From Stenopsyche tienmushanensis (taxonomy: Eukaryota > Arthropoda > Insecta > Trichoptera > Stenopsychidae), in assembly GCA_008973525.1 (NCBI GenBank), contig WACJ01000527.1, positions 930,001-994,000 on the forward strand: DNA of 64,000 nt, written 5' to 3'. The notes beneath the pieces are model-generated. The model saw only the letters and a program-made list of their open reading frames with translations. It made no database searches and was not told where the DNA came from. Below, in pieces: positions 35,725 to 48,100 of the stretch (the stretch's first letter is position 1; each line of letters starts with the position of its first letter). The translations under genes were made by a program, and so were the position numbers.

Positions 35725-37365
35725 CTATAAATTATTCTGAATTTAAAGATAATTCCTTATATCATTTAACAAAAGTCACGTATTCTAAATGCAATCTTAT
35801 GTGCTCCCACTGAAATAAAATGCAAAACTTGCTAAATATTATTTATTACGCTCACAATTAAACGGCATGTATGAATGCTATCTGAAAACAGATTGTGATA
35901 AATGATCCATTATGAAGAATATTATATTTCAAGCGTTGATACTATTTTCTACCCAAGTATTACAGAAAATCTTTCTTAACGACAAAATTAATTTGTACAG
36001 ATAATATACAGCGCTCTATATTTCTCCGTGTATAATTATGATAATTTTGTTTGTTTTGATGAATTAAATAAATCTAATATATTCCAATAATGAGGATGTA
36101 TTATAGACGGAATGAATTCATTAAGTGCTCAGCATTGAGTGTTAATTCTAGAAAAATACACGCAATCAATCGGAACATCTGAATCAATCTTGATGAAACA
36201 TAGTTCGTGATTAATATACAAATAATTTAAAATAGCTCGTATCATTCCATTGCCATACAGTTTATGTGGTTTTTGTGTAAGATTTTGATAAAAACAACAA
36301 TTTGTTATTAAAATTAAAGCTTTATTTAATAGCGTAACAACACTATCATTGATTTTTTAAATACTCTATACCATATATATTCTATCGTCAATCAAACAAT
36401 TGTAAATTCCTCGTCCTATTTCCATATATAAGATATTCCTTATTCTAATTCCTTCCATAAAAGATTCCTCACCTTACTTCATTCCATACAACATTTCCTC
36501 GTCTTAATTCCTTACATTTAACATTTTCCACCGCAATATCGATAATCTTTCAAGAACATTTTTAACCTGTATTATATATTTATATTATTTTAAATAAATC
36601 ACTTTATTTCACTCAACGTCTGTATTCCTTCATCTCATCACTCCGCAATCATTCATAACATACCGCACTCTAATCCCGTAATAACTTTAAAATGGTGCTG
36701 ATTCTTCAATATTAATTATGCGAGCTTAAAATAAATCATTTCATTACTGTGTATCTTTAATAGCTTATTTATCCATGCTATATTTTATTCAGAAAAATAT
36801 AAATATATTCAATTCTTGTTCTGAAAATACGTTTAGTAGCGATTATAATTGTTAATGAATTAGATCTAAATTCTATTTACTCCGCATGAGATTGACTAAC
36901 GAAGTTGTATTATTTTATTACACTTATTTCTTCTAAGAAATACATGTCTTTATCTTTATTTGATCACAATTTGTTATTGATACAATTGCTTTAGTGGACT
37001 TCTCGTAAATAAGCGTACCAAAATGGTTCATTAAGTAAGGTGCTGTACACCCGGTATTACAAGTGTTTTGATCAATTTTGTTATGAAGTAATTTATGCGT
37101 CTCCTTTTTTCATTTCATAAAAATAATACCGTGAATAATTTTTATTTCAGTGCTGAGAGCTGTTTTAACGACCGCACCTGCAAATAAATCATAAAATATA
37201 TGCCGTGTAAAGTCAAAAATTTTACACCGTTCAGTATGAGCACATTAGTATTAATTTTATCGAGGCTTTAAATTTTGACTTCTCCTTATAGGCATACGCT
37301 TTAGATTCGCCTTGGTAAATATTTGTGGCTTTAAAGCATTTATTATGGAGTCGTTACATGTTTGA
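35725..37365. other. Divergent intergenic region between two secretory genes
   Basis: No coding sequence. It separates the minus-strand Pro/Cys gene and the plus-strand small peptide gene, so it may hold shared regulatory sites, though none was identified. A degenerate ~30-bp tandem repeat lies at 36408-36535. Confidence 0.5.
36408..36535 (+). repeat. Degenerate 29-30-bp tandem repeat, four units
   Basis: Four successive units have the form TCCTCGTCTTAATTCCTTACAT...: they begin TCCTCGTCC, TCCTTATTC, TCCTCACCTT and TCCTCGTCTT and end in AAGAT or ACATT. The units are clearly related but each differs at several positions. Confidence 0.6.
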
Positions 37366-37406
37366 TATATAAACGTGAGCGAGCCTGCTCTCTGAATACA
37401 TCATTG
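37366..37406 (+). promoter_or_regulatory. TATA box and initiator of the small peptide gene
   Basis: TATATAAA at 37366-37373 is followed by TCATTG at 37401-37406, a fair match to the arthropod initiator. A start at about 37403 would give a leader of about 48 bases before the ATG at 37451. Confidence 0.6.
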
Positions 37407-37450
37407 CTTGAGAGATCCATTTGTTTCCACATTTGCCGCAGATATTCATA

Positions 37451-37700
37451 ATGCAGCTGAAAAAATTAATTTGGATTCCAATCTTCCTATTTTTGGCTTT
37501 ATCTATGGTAAATATAGCAATATTATTATAGTAAAATTGTGAAAAATTCCACAAAAACCTTTTGAAATATGAAAAATTAACACGTTAAACAGATGATATT
37601 GTTTATAATATATTTTTTTACATTTCAGTTTCCAACGGTAAACGCTTGTAAAAATGGTCGAACACAAAAAAGAGATCTCGCAAAGAAGAAACAAAATTAG
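37451..37700 (+). CDS. Small predicted secreted basic peptide (42 aa, two exons)
   Basis: Exon 1 (37451-37507) encodes MQLKKLIWIPIFLFLALSM. After a 121-bp phase-0 GT-AG intron, exon 2 (37629-37700) adds FPTVNACKNGR and a Lys/Arg-rich tail to the stop at 37698-37700. The first ~25 residues form a signal peptide with likely cleavage after VNA. The mature part would be about 17 residues with one Cys, a net charge of about +6, and the basic sites GR, QKR and KKK. A single Cys suggests dimerisation or pairing with another protein. Basic sites could be processing points, and NGR could give an amidated end; both are inference. Promoter, intron and poly(A) signal are all in place, which argues for a real gene. 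No family is recognised. Confidence 0.75.
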
Positions 37701-37911
37701 AATTTTAAAAATATTACTTTAATTATGTATTTAATTATTTGTAGCATGTGATTTTTTTAAATTTAATAAGTAGATAAATATTTTTTGTGAATTTTTTTAA
37801 TGTTAAGAACAAATGTACTAATTTCCCTTCAATAATTATTCTTGATTAATTCAATGTACTGCTTTTATGTTCATTCAAAAAGTTGCCTCTTTTATATCCG
37901 ACATCTGAACA

Positions 37912-37917
37912 AATAAA
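37912..37917 (+). terminator. Poly(A) signal of the small peptide gene
   Basis: AATAAA lies 211 bases after the stop codon, the first canonical hexamer in the 3' region. Confidence 0.5.
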
Positions 37918-38623
37918 ATGCATAGGATGTAGTTGCTGCGGAGCATCAAAAGAAAAATCTGATCCAATTATTATTCATTATTTCCATAGATATATGATAT
38001 TGAATCCAATGCTCACAATATAACAGCAGAATACAGGATTAGTATAGTTTACCATGTATTTAATAAATTATAATTGATTCAACATAAATTTAAAATCATT
38101 GGGATTCAGCAATAATAGACATAATTGGAATCATCTGAAAAAGACATATCATTCGATAAGATTCCATGTCCTTGTAAACTCATTTTTTTCTGCATTCATA
38201 AATATATCAGTGATGTTATAAGATTATTTTTAATTCAGCCATGCATAAATTATTGTTAGAATACATGGAGAAGTTTTTTTTAAAGAAACAGTTGGATGAA
38301 ACAATCAATTTAAACAAGCACTGATTCTTCATGATCTAAATTTATTAGCACTAAAAATGAATGGATAAACGTTCATGGTAAATGGATGATTTAATAGATT
38401 TAAAAACGAATCGGTATTATTAACAGTAAATATACACGTTGCCAAATTGGAAAATGAAATTGAATGAGTCTTCAATCAAACAATCACAAAATAATATGCA
38501 TTCGTCTAGTATCCTTGTATATAATTATGCTCAAATTTTGCTTCTGGTTCTTCATATTAGTCCTGATCCATAATAGAAGACGTTCAAATACTCAAACTGT
38601 ATCTCTAAATCGCAATTTACAAT

Positions 38624-38935
38624 AACACATCACTCAATAAGTTAGTAGGATGCTATATAGTTGGCGCCACTATTGACAAATCCATATGATTTTTATGCAA
38701 TCTAACGTTTGGTTCATAAATTACTGTGATTTACTGATGATGTTACTTTTGTAACTTTCCAAACTACTTTTGTAATTGCTTTTTAATGGGAAAAATACCG
38801 TTGAAGCAAACCAATGGATTGATAAATACTATTTGGATTCTGCTCCATCGAGATAAACGGTAGGGAAGTGGTTTGCTGAATACTCTGCTCGTCCAAATTC
38901 GGCACTTGTTCCAGAAAACTTAAAAAATAGATGAT
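38624..38935 (+). mobile_element. mariner relic (inverted end plus N-terminal transposase)
   Basis: The end AACACATCACTCAATAAGTT at about 38627 matches the ends of the deleted mariner at 51007-51529. Downstream at about 38805-38925 one frame reads NQWIDKYYLDSAPSR, a stop, TVGKWFAEY and RPNSALVPENLKN. That is the first DNA-binding part and the linker of a mariner transposase. The rest is missing. Confidence 0.7.
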
Positions 38936-39584
38936 GACATCCTGAAGTCAATGATGCAATCCCTGGTGTAATGATGTGGATGTGCGCGAAAGTAGTCTCG
39001 TCGGTTTGTTAATCAAAGGCAGCTGGGTTAACCCAGTTAACATGAGTTGGGTGCGCAGATTACCCTGTGCTGCTTACCCATAAAGGGGTGTGTGGAACAG
39101 CCCTTTACAGTAGTAGCAGGATATTAATATAGTCTAATGCAATTCCGAAATCCCGGGATCGAAATTTTGGCTCGGGATTGGATTCCCTAGTCCGGGCTAA
39201 CCCAGAACAGACCATGCAGCAGCGCAGGAAATAAGCTCACATTAAAATCCAGTCTGTCGTCTGTGCCTATCCATGATTTACAGTTAGAAATCGTCTTCGT
39301 TGCACAGAAAAATTGCACAAACTTCATATCGAAAGATGTTCGATATGATGATGATGCTCGCATTCTAACTGGGGACGAGAACTTCTTAAAATAATAGGCA
39401 CTGTTTCTCCAACGATGACCCTTGTTTTGAATTGTGTGAAATATTCCCTTAAATATCAGTGACTTTACTATTCGCTTTACCTAATACAATAAAAATTGAA
39501 GAAGATTAATTTTTAAATTTGCTATGAATACAATCACACGTACGAGAATAGCTCTTCTCTTATAATCCTCTCACACAACACTTT

Positions 39585-39727
39585 AATACCGGTTTTTCCT
39601 CTATATAAATCTCCTTTAACGGACAACGCCATTTTGTGGGGGAATAGAGGGACCGGCACAAAAAATCGGAAATTTATATAGAGAAAAAGCCGGTATTGAA
39701 GTTTTCGTTAATGGAGGTTCGACTGTA
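39585..39727. mobile_element. Small pogo-like MITE with internal inverted repeat
   Basis: AATACCGGTTTTTCCTCTAT at 39585 pairs with the reverse complement of sequence ending GGTATT at 39696. The right end GTTAATGGAGGTTCGACTGTA is typical of pogo/Tigger termini (reverse complement TACAGTCGAACCTCC). The left terminal bases are lost. Confidence 0.55.
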
Positions 39728-40704
39728 TATGCCTTTCCTTTTTTATGTACTTATTAAAATATAATTTCATATCTTGACTTCTGTTAATTAAAAACACTCT
39801 AATAGGATGCCAGAAAAATTTCAAATATTCAACAAGTCGCTATAATTAGCACATTAGCAATAATAAAAGCAAACATATTTTTCTGAAGAGCTCGAGCAGA
39901 AAACGCAATTTCGAATTAGTAATAAGACCGTCAAACTGGTAATAAAGTAATGAAAATGTGTTTATACACGTGTATCGACAAAGTCAATAATATATGCGAT
40001 TCCAGCAAAGGACAGCAATTCAACCTTCTTTAAATTGATTCGATTTCCTACTGGAGCAAACATGGCTATCGTTCATTCTGTGAAACGATTATTTGAATAT
40101 AGAAGGTCCTTTACGATCGTCGAATTTGGAGCATTTCATTTGTGGACAGTAACGCTGAATGCTTACGTGTCTATGACTATGCTTGGCTGTGATAATACAG
40201 AATAATTTATATAAATTAATATTAATAAATTTGCGTATGTTAATGATACTGCTGTCAGAGACAAATATTTAAGCAAAGACAGATGGTTTTAAAAGCAAAT
40301 ACTTTTGCAGCTCATATGTTCAGCTCAGGTTCAGGGGTGGATTTGGCATTTTTGCAGAGCAGCCATTCTTAAATTTGGCGAAACATTACATTTGAAATTA
40401 GCATTCAATCTGTTTATAACATTCCTTATGCTGAAATAATATATTCATCTTCTGTTTAACTATATAAAATATTCCCCAACTCTCTTCTTTCCAGTTTCAA
40501 TGCAATCAAGATGTCAACACTATACAATGTGTAATCGTCAATAAGCAAAATTGTCATATCTGGGCTGATGAAAATCTCAGGGTTATTCAGGAAAGATACG
40601 CCAATAAAAAAAGTTATTGTTTGGTGTACATTTTGGACAAATGAAATCCTTAGGGCATATTTCTTCGAATATGATGCTGGAAATATTATTACTGGTTCAA
40701 TCAA

Positions 40705-41270
40705 AATCTTGTTTTTATTTCTTCATGTATCGGAAAGAACCAACGTTCAGGGATACGTTCAGTAAATTTTAAGTCGATATAAATGAAATTCGCAAAGTTA
40801 TAGGCCGAAGAGGAAAAGCTGTTCTTCGCGAAGCTGAGGTGAGGTGAGAAACTACTTTTTCCAAGCTTATGGAAGTACTCCCACACTCCCTAGACAAGCA
40901 TTATTTATGAAAATTGACAGACATATGTATAATAAACGTCTTCATCGTATAGACTACAATTATTTTAATATATTCAAAAATGTTTATTTAATGAACAAAA
41001 AACTACAAAAAATTTTGGTAAAAACACAAACTTTTCTTCGTTCGCTAATTATTTTTTTATTTTCTAATATTTCTTCTTAATTGTAGTTTATACTATGCAC
41101 AATATTATACAAAGTAAAAATATGTTTAATTAATTTGCTGCAAATCACTTGTCCAGGACTTAGGACTTCCATGGTGAAGAATGTCATCGCTCGCGCACCT
41201 ACATACATGGCTCCCCCAACTCCCATTTATCAAAGTTTAAAAAATATTTTTATGTTCAATATGGATCGCT
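40705..41270 (+). repeat. ~0.6-kb interspersed repeat, copy B
   Basis: Inverted partner of 26755-27330, sharing the landmarks listed there. It is followed, after about 80 unmatched bases, by AACAAGGTAGAAACGTCCCTTAA at 41349-41371. The same 23-base word follows copy A in the same strand orientation although the copies are inverted, so it may be a terminal inverted repeat kept at opposite ends. Confidence 0.7.
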
Positions 41271-42175
41271 TAATTAATATGCTCAATATCAACATTCTAT
41301 ATTTAATTCTTTTCGTATAAAAAAATGTTAAAAAACCAATCTCTTTAGGCCCAACAAGGTAGAAACGTCCCTTAATCAATGAACATGTTCTACGAATATT
41401 TTTCTAGCATTGATCCTGGTGCATCGATATGATTTTATGGTTATCCGCCAAATCTTTGCATTAAATTGATATCCATACAAAAACATCTTATTATAAAAAT
41501 GTCATTTTTTTGGCTCATTCCAAACTGATCTTAGAAGATACTGCATTTTATTGCCAATCAAAAATAATAATTTTTTAATAGATGCATGTATTTATTAAAA
41601 ACTGCTGCAATAGTGTATTATATTATATGTCATTTTCAGCCAGCGAGTTGAAATGAATCCGATCCGGTCATAAATTATCAATCCCAAAGGTATTTTTTAA
41701 ATAATAATACAGCTAAGAAATGACAATTGTTGGCATTGTTTAAATACAAACTTAATGTGGCATTTTCCACGAAAATCCGCCCCTGTTAATCGATTTGATG
41801 ATACAAATTAAAAGATGTCTCGTCAACACCACCATCTTCTTTTTCGTCGAACAATGCACAGTTTTACAGAAATTTCAAATACTTTGACCGTTTGTCAACC
41901 GGCGAACAGAACGTTCAAGAGAATTTGTTTACTCATTGAGTCAGTTTTCGTCGACAGACTCATCCTTACTTTCGACCTAATTTGCAATTTTCGGTTTTGC
42001 CCGATGGCATTGGTAAACACTTGTAGTTTTAGACGACGACAATAACACTTTTCCGGTGGCCACTTATTCTCTTTTCGCCTCAGATATAAGTCGACGTTTG
42101 GTGACGTTGTGCGGAGTGATTTTGATCTGAAGCATTCGATTCCTGGATCGCGGATCATCCATAAATGATCTCAAA

Positions 42176-45100
42176 ATGAAGCGCAATCACTTTCTGCTCA
42201 TACCCGTAGTTGTGATACTGTTGCATGTGTGTATAATGATTTTTTTGTATTTAATTGAAATATGTATAGCGTTTGTCATATTACATAATTCATAGAAACA
42301 ATATTTTGATTGCATGTTATCATATGTCCGTTGTTATTCTTAATGTTTTATCTCCATGTTGTTAACAATCCAAGATAATTTAAAGATACCTCGATATTAT
42401 TATTTCAGATGCAAGATGCAAACGCATTCTTCATGGATTTTTTCAATAGAGGACAAGATCTTGGGGGATTATTTGGAAGGCCATTGGAAGATCAAAGCTT
42501 TTTCGGTTCACCGGTTAAGCTTTTTCCTAATATTCCATTTGCTGGAAAACCTTTCTTCTCGTCGTTTTCAGCTCCCAGTGAGCGTCTCCCGACTATTCAT
42601 GAGGATCATTTAGAGTCGTTGCTTCCTGATTCAGAAACTGTAATCACTCAATTGCCTACTGTAAGATCAACGGATTTTCAATTCCAAATGCCTTTTAATT
42701 TTGAGCTGCCTTTTGCAATCCCGACTGCCGCTCCTGTAGCTTCAGAATTAACAACCACGAAGCCATTTTTTACAATCGAAGTGGAACCTGAACCTATACC
42801 AACCGAGGCGCCTTTAGAAGGACAAGTTTTAGATATGGTGAATCCGACATTACCACCGCTGATACCTGGAGAACCTGGTATACTAATAATAATAGACGAA
42901 GCTCCCAATGACTCGACGGAAGCAACAGTTGAAGAAATCACAGTATCGCCTTCAGGCACATACCTGCAACCCCCTCTAGATATTTCAAAAGAACTGGCAA
43001 AACAATATCTCTCTGAAGAATCTATATCAAAACTATCTCAACCGTATCTATCTGATGATTCAGTAGAAGCTATCGTTGAAGAAATAACCAACTTTTACAA
43101 AACACCATCGTCTGTAGAATTGATCGAAGTCGAACCAGATGCAGAAATTGAAATATTATTTGAAAATTCTCAAAAACTCGATAATTCAACACCAATTGAA
43201 CTTAATGAAAATTTAAGCAATTTTCACGATGAGATTATTAAAATTTGTAACAATGTCACTTCTCCCGATGTATCTCATGAGTTATTACAAATAATAAATG
43301 ATACAACGATATTGGATGATCTATCAAACGAACCATCGAATGAAACGATTCCAATAATGATTACTGAAGTTTTTGATAAATTATCAGATGACTTTGTTGA
43401 ATTGCCGAATTCGAATAATACTTCAGAAGATTCGCCCTCGGTGCCTGAATTACAAATAATAAAAATACCAATTTTTCCAAAAGATCCCGATGCATCTGCA
43501 ATAGATGAAGAACCACCACTTGCTATAGAAATATTAAAATCTGAGAACGGCACCGGTTTGTTTGATGAAATCGTAGTTGTGGTATTAGCTCCAGATGCGA
43601 ATACTCCGCAAAACGATTCGGTATCCAGCGATACGATTGCAGAAGAAGTGATATTGAAAATATCCGACGAAGAAGCAGTTTATCCAATACTCAAAGACGC
43701 TGTAGAAAAGTCATTTGACAATTCAACAGATACCATCAATGGAGAGACACCGGATGCGCTCATAGCTGATATAGTTTACAGGTCTTCTAGAGGAACCTAT
43801 TGTAAACAGTACTACTGAAGTCACTAATTCACTCACCGTGGAAGATTTTACAGAAGGATCAATCACAGCAGCAGATATGGTTTCGGCTGCAATGACAATT
43901 GAAAATACGACTGCGACACCGGAAAGTGCTACAGAATCAATTGAAGTAACGACAGGAACAAATAGAAATAGCATCTACTGAAGCCCCGTTGACTGCAACA
44001 ACTGAAGAAACAATCAAAGAACCTGAAACGACGCCAGTAGCTGATTCTGCAACTGATTCAACCGATGTAACAACAACTCCATCTGATGAAACAAGTACAG
44101 TACATCTTGATGCATCGATAACTGTAACGGATAAAATAACAACGCCTACTTCCGATGCACCTACTGAACAACCCGAAACAACGACAGTAGCTGATGCTGC
44201 ATCCGATATAACAACGGAAAAGACAATACCCGAGTCAGTCACATCTACTGATAAACCCGACATAACAACAATAGCTGATGCTACATCCAACACAGCTGAT
44301 GCAACAACAATAGCTAATCCATCTGTAGAAACTGCAATAGCTTCTCCAGACGTCACGTCAACTTCAACAACCGAAGTAACTATAGCACCTACTTTGGATG
44401 TAACTGCCGATCAACTCAATGCAACAATAGTCACTGATACTGGCCCAACAGAACCAACGACAGTTGTCAATCCATCTAATGAAACAAATACGGAATCTCC
44501 AGATGGATCACTAACTGAAGCAACCGAAGAAACAACAACGCCTAATTCACTTGAATCTACCGAACAACCAGAAACGACGACAACAATTGATACTGCATCC
44601 ACGAATATCGATACTACAACAGTTGCAAATTCACCTCCTGAAGCAACTATAGCATCTCCTGAGGTAATGTCAACTTCAACGACTGAAGCGACCACAGTAC
44701 CCACTCTAGATTCCACCATCGATCAACCTGAATTAACACCAGACACTGATAATGAAACTGACTCAACGAAACCGACAATAGTTGTTAATCAATCTGACGA
44801 AGCAAATACAACAACTCTAGATGTTTCAACAATCGTAATAACAGAAGAAACAACTACTCCCACTTCAGATATGTCTTCCGAACAACCGGAAACGACGACA
44901 GTAGCTGATACTACATCCGCCACGACTGACACAACAACCATTGTCAACTCATCTGATGATACAACTACTATTCCTCCCGATGCGTCATTATCTATAACGA
45001 CGGAAGAGACAACAACCCCCAGTGTAGATACCCCTACCGACCAACCCGAAACAACAATAGCTGCCGTTACCGTTGCCGTGCCAACAACAGAAGCGACAAC

Positions 45101-48100
45101 AACGCCTGCCTCAGGTTCATCAATTGAACAACCAGAATCAACGACAGTTGTTGATATTGTGCCTGATACAACGACAGATGAGAGTCCATCTGGTGCAACT
45201 AGTACAGCATCGCCCGATGCTTCAACAAGCTCAACAACAGAGGAGACAGTCACACCTACTTCCGATGCAACTGTAGTAGCCAATGCTGTATCCGATTCAA
45301 CGGAAGCTACAATTGTAAATGCACCTGTAGAAACTACCATTTTGTCATCTGAGCCAACGCTGGCCGTTACAACGGAACAAACATCAACACCTGCTCCAGA
45401 AACTTCTACAGAACAATCTGCTACTATATCTGACTCATCTGATACAACGACAGCTATCAATTCTTCTATTGAAACCACTACAGCATCTCCTGATGTCGCA
45501 GTGACTCCGACAAGCGATTCAAGTACTGATGAAACAACTACAGTGTCTTCTGATGTCATAACGTCTTCAATGACAGGATACAACAACGACGCCTAGTTCA
45601 GATGGATCTACTGAACAACCAGAAACGACAACAGTTAATAACCAATCTAATGAAACAAATGCAGGCTCTCCTGATAATTTGATAAGCGCAACAACAGAAG
45701 AAACAACAATTCCTGCTTCCGATACTCCATCCGAACAACCTGCAACGGCGACAGTAACCGATGCAACGGAAACGATAATAATCACTAATCCACCTGAAGA
45801 AACAACCACACCATCCTCCGATGCAATGGTGACTGTAACGACGGAACCGGCAACAACGCCTAATCCAGATACATCTGCTAATCAATCTGAAACAACAGCA
45901 GCAGTTGATACTGTAACTACCTCATCGGAATCATCAACAGTTGTAAGTCCATCAGATGATACAACTTCTGTGCCTCCCAATGCACCATTAGTTGCTACGT
46001 CGGAAGAGACAACCACACCTACCATACCTACCTCAGATGCATCCACCGAACAACCGGAAACTACGACAGTAGCTGATGCTGCAACCGAATTAACGGAAAC
46101 GATAACAGTTGCTGATTCACCTGAAGAAACCACTACATCGTCTTCTGAAGCATTGCTATCTATTACGACGGAATCAACAACAACGCCTGTTCCAGATGTA
46201 TCTATAGAACAATTAGAAAAGACGACAAATGCTGATATTGCGTCTGATTTATCTGATACAACGACAGTGGCCAATCTCCCTGTTGAAATTACTACAGCTT
46301 CTCCAGATATCGCGTCAACTTTAATCAGCGAGGCAAATACATCGCCTATGTCAGACACAGCAACTATCCCTTCGGAATCAACAACAGTTTTAAATCCGGC
46401 AGATGACGCAACTAATGTGGTGTCTCCTGTTGCATCGCTGAACGCTACGCTGGAAGAAACAACAATGTCTACCTCAGATGTATTAGCCGAACAACCGGAA
46501 AAGACAACAGTCATTGAAAATGCGTCTAATCCAACTGATTCAACGTTAGCTGATGAAACAGTCACAGTGTCCCCTGATACTTCGACAAGCTCAACAACGG
46601 AAGAAACAACAACAACAACTGCTTCCGATACACCTGCCGTACAACCTGAAACGACAACAACAGCTGATACTGCAATTAATTCAGCAGAAACGACAACAGT
46701 AGTACCTGTCACGGCGGAACCTACAACAGCACCTACCGCACAACCAGAAGCGACAACGATAGCTGATGCTACATCCGATTCAACTGAAACAACAACACTT
46801 GCCAGTACAGCCTCTTCAACTACGGATGCAATCACAACGCCTGCTTTAGATGCGTCTACCGAACAACCAGAAACGACAACAGTTGATACTGCGTCTGATT
46901 CTACTATAGCAAATATTCCGTCGGATGAAACTCCAACTGAAACCACTACAACTCCTATTTCAGATGCTTCTGTTAATCAATCTGAAACGACGACAGCAGT
47001 TGATACAGTAACTATCTCAACTGAACCATCGACAGTTGTTAATCCATCAGACGATACAGCTACCGTACCCCCAGTTGCGTCACTAACCGCTGCGCCAGAA
47101 GAAACAACAACGCCTACCTCAGATGCACCAATCGAACAACAGGAAACGACGACAGTTGCTAATGTTGCGGCCGATCCAATTGATACATCGAAAGATGACA
47201 GTTCATCTGATGCAACTACTGCTAGCATCTCCCGATGGTACCTTGATTTCAACAACAGAAGCAACTACAACACCTGATACAGCTACCGATAAACCTGAAA
47301 CAACGACAGCAGTTGATACAGTAACTATCTCCACTGAACCATCGACAGTTGTTAATCCATCAGACGATACAGCTACCGTACCCCCAGTTGCGTCACTAAC
47401 CGCTGCGCCAGAAGAAACAACAACGCCTACCTCAGATGCACCAATCGAACAACAGGAAACGACGACAGTTGCTAATGTTGCGGCCGATCCAATTGATACA
47501 TCGAAAGATGACAGTTCATCTGATGCAACTACTGCAGCATCTCCCGATGGTACCTTGATTTCAACAACAGAAGCAACTACAACACCTGATACAGCTACCG
47601 ATAAACCTGAAACAACGACAGCAGTTAATACAGTAACTATCTCCACTGAATCATCGACAGTTGTTAATCCATCAGACGATACAGCTACCGTACCCCCAGT
47701 TGCGTCACTAACCGCTGCGCCAGAAGAAACAACAACGCCTACCTCAGATGCACCAATCGAACAACAGGAAACGACGACAGTTGCTAATGTTGCGGCCGAT
47801 CTAATTGATACATCTAAAGATGATAGTCCATCTGATGCAACTACTGTAGCATCTCCCGATGATACGTTGATTTCAACAACAGAAGCAACTACAACAACTG
47901 ATACAGCTACCGATAAACCTGAAACAACGACAGCAGTTAATACAGTAACTATCTCCACTGAATCATCGACAGTTGTTAATCCATCAGACGATACAGCTAC
48001 CGTACCCCCAGTTGCGTCACTAACCGCTGCGCCAGAAGAAACAACAACGCCTACCTCAGATGCACCAATCGAACAACAGGAAACGACGACAGTTGCTAAT

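Larger units (their letters stand above)
37918..42175. other. Intergenic stretch with transposon relics, upstream of the mucin gene
   Basis: Apart from the mariner relic near 38624, the palindromic element at 39585 and the 0.6-kb repeat at 40705, no structure is recognised. GC content rises at 41815-42175 just before the mucin start, probably its promoter and leader; a weak TATA-like GATATAAG lies at 42083. Nothing coding is supported. Confidence 0.5.

Noticed and set aside
42356..42613. An overlapping 85-codon frame at the start of mucin exon 2
   Set aside because: Joining exon 1 at the alternative donor would lead into this frame, which stops quickly; the main frame gives a signal peptide and >460 open codons.
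43783..43790. Possible micro-intron explaining the first mucin frame break (CAG and TAG near 43782 and 43790)
   Set aside because: Any GT...AG segment there is too short to be spliced, and the 17-base candidate does not correct the phase; a one-base insertion is simpler.
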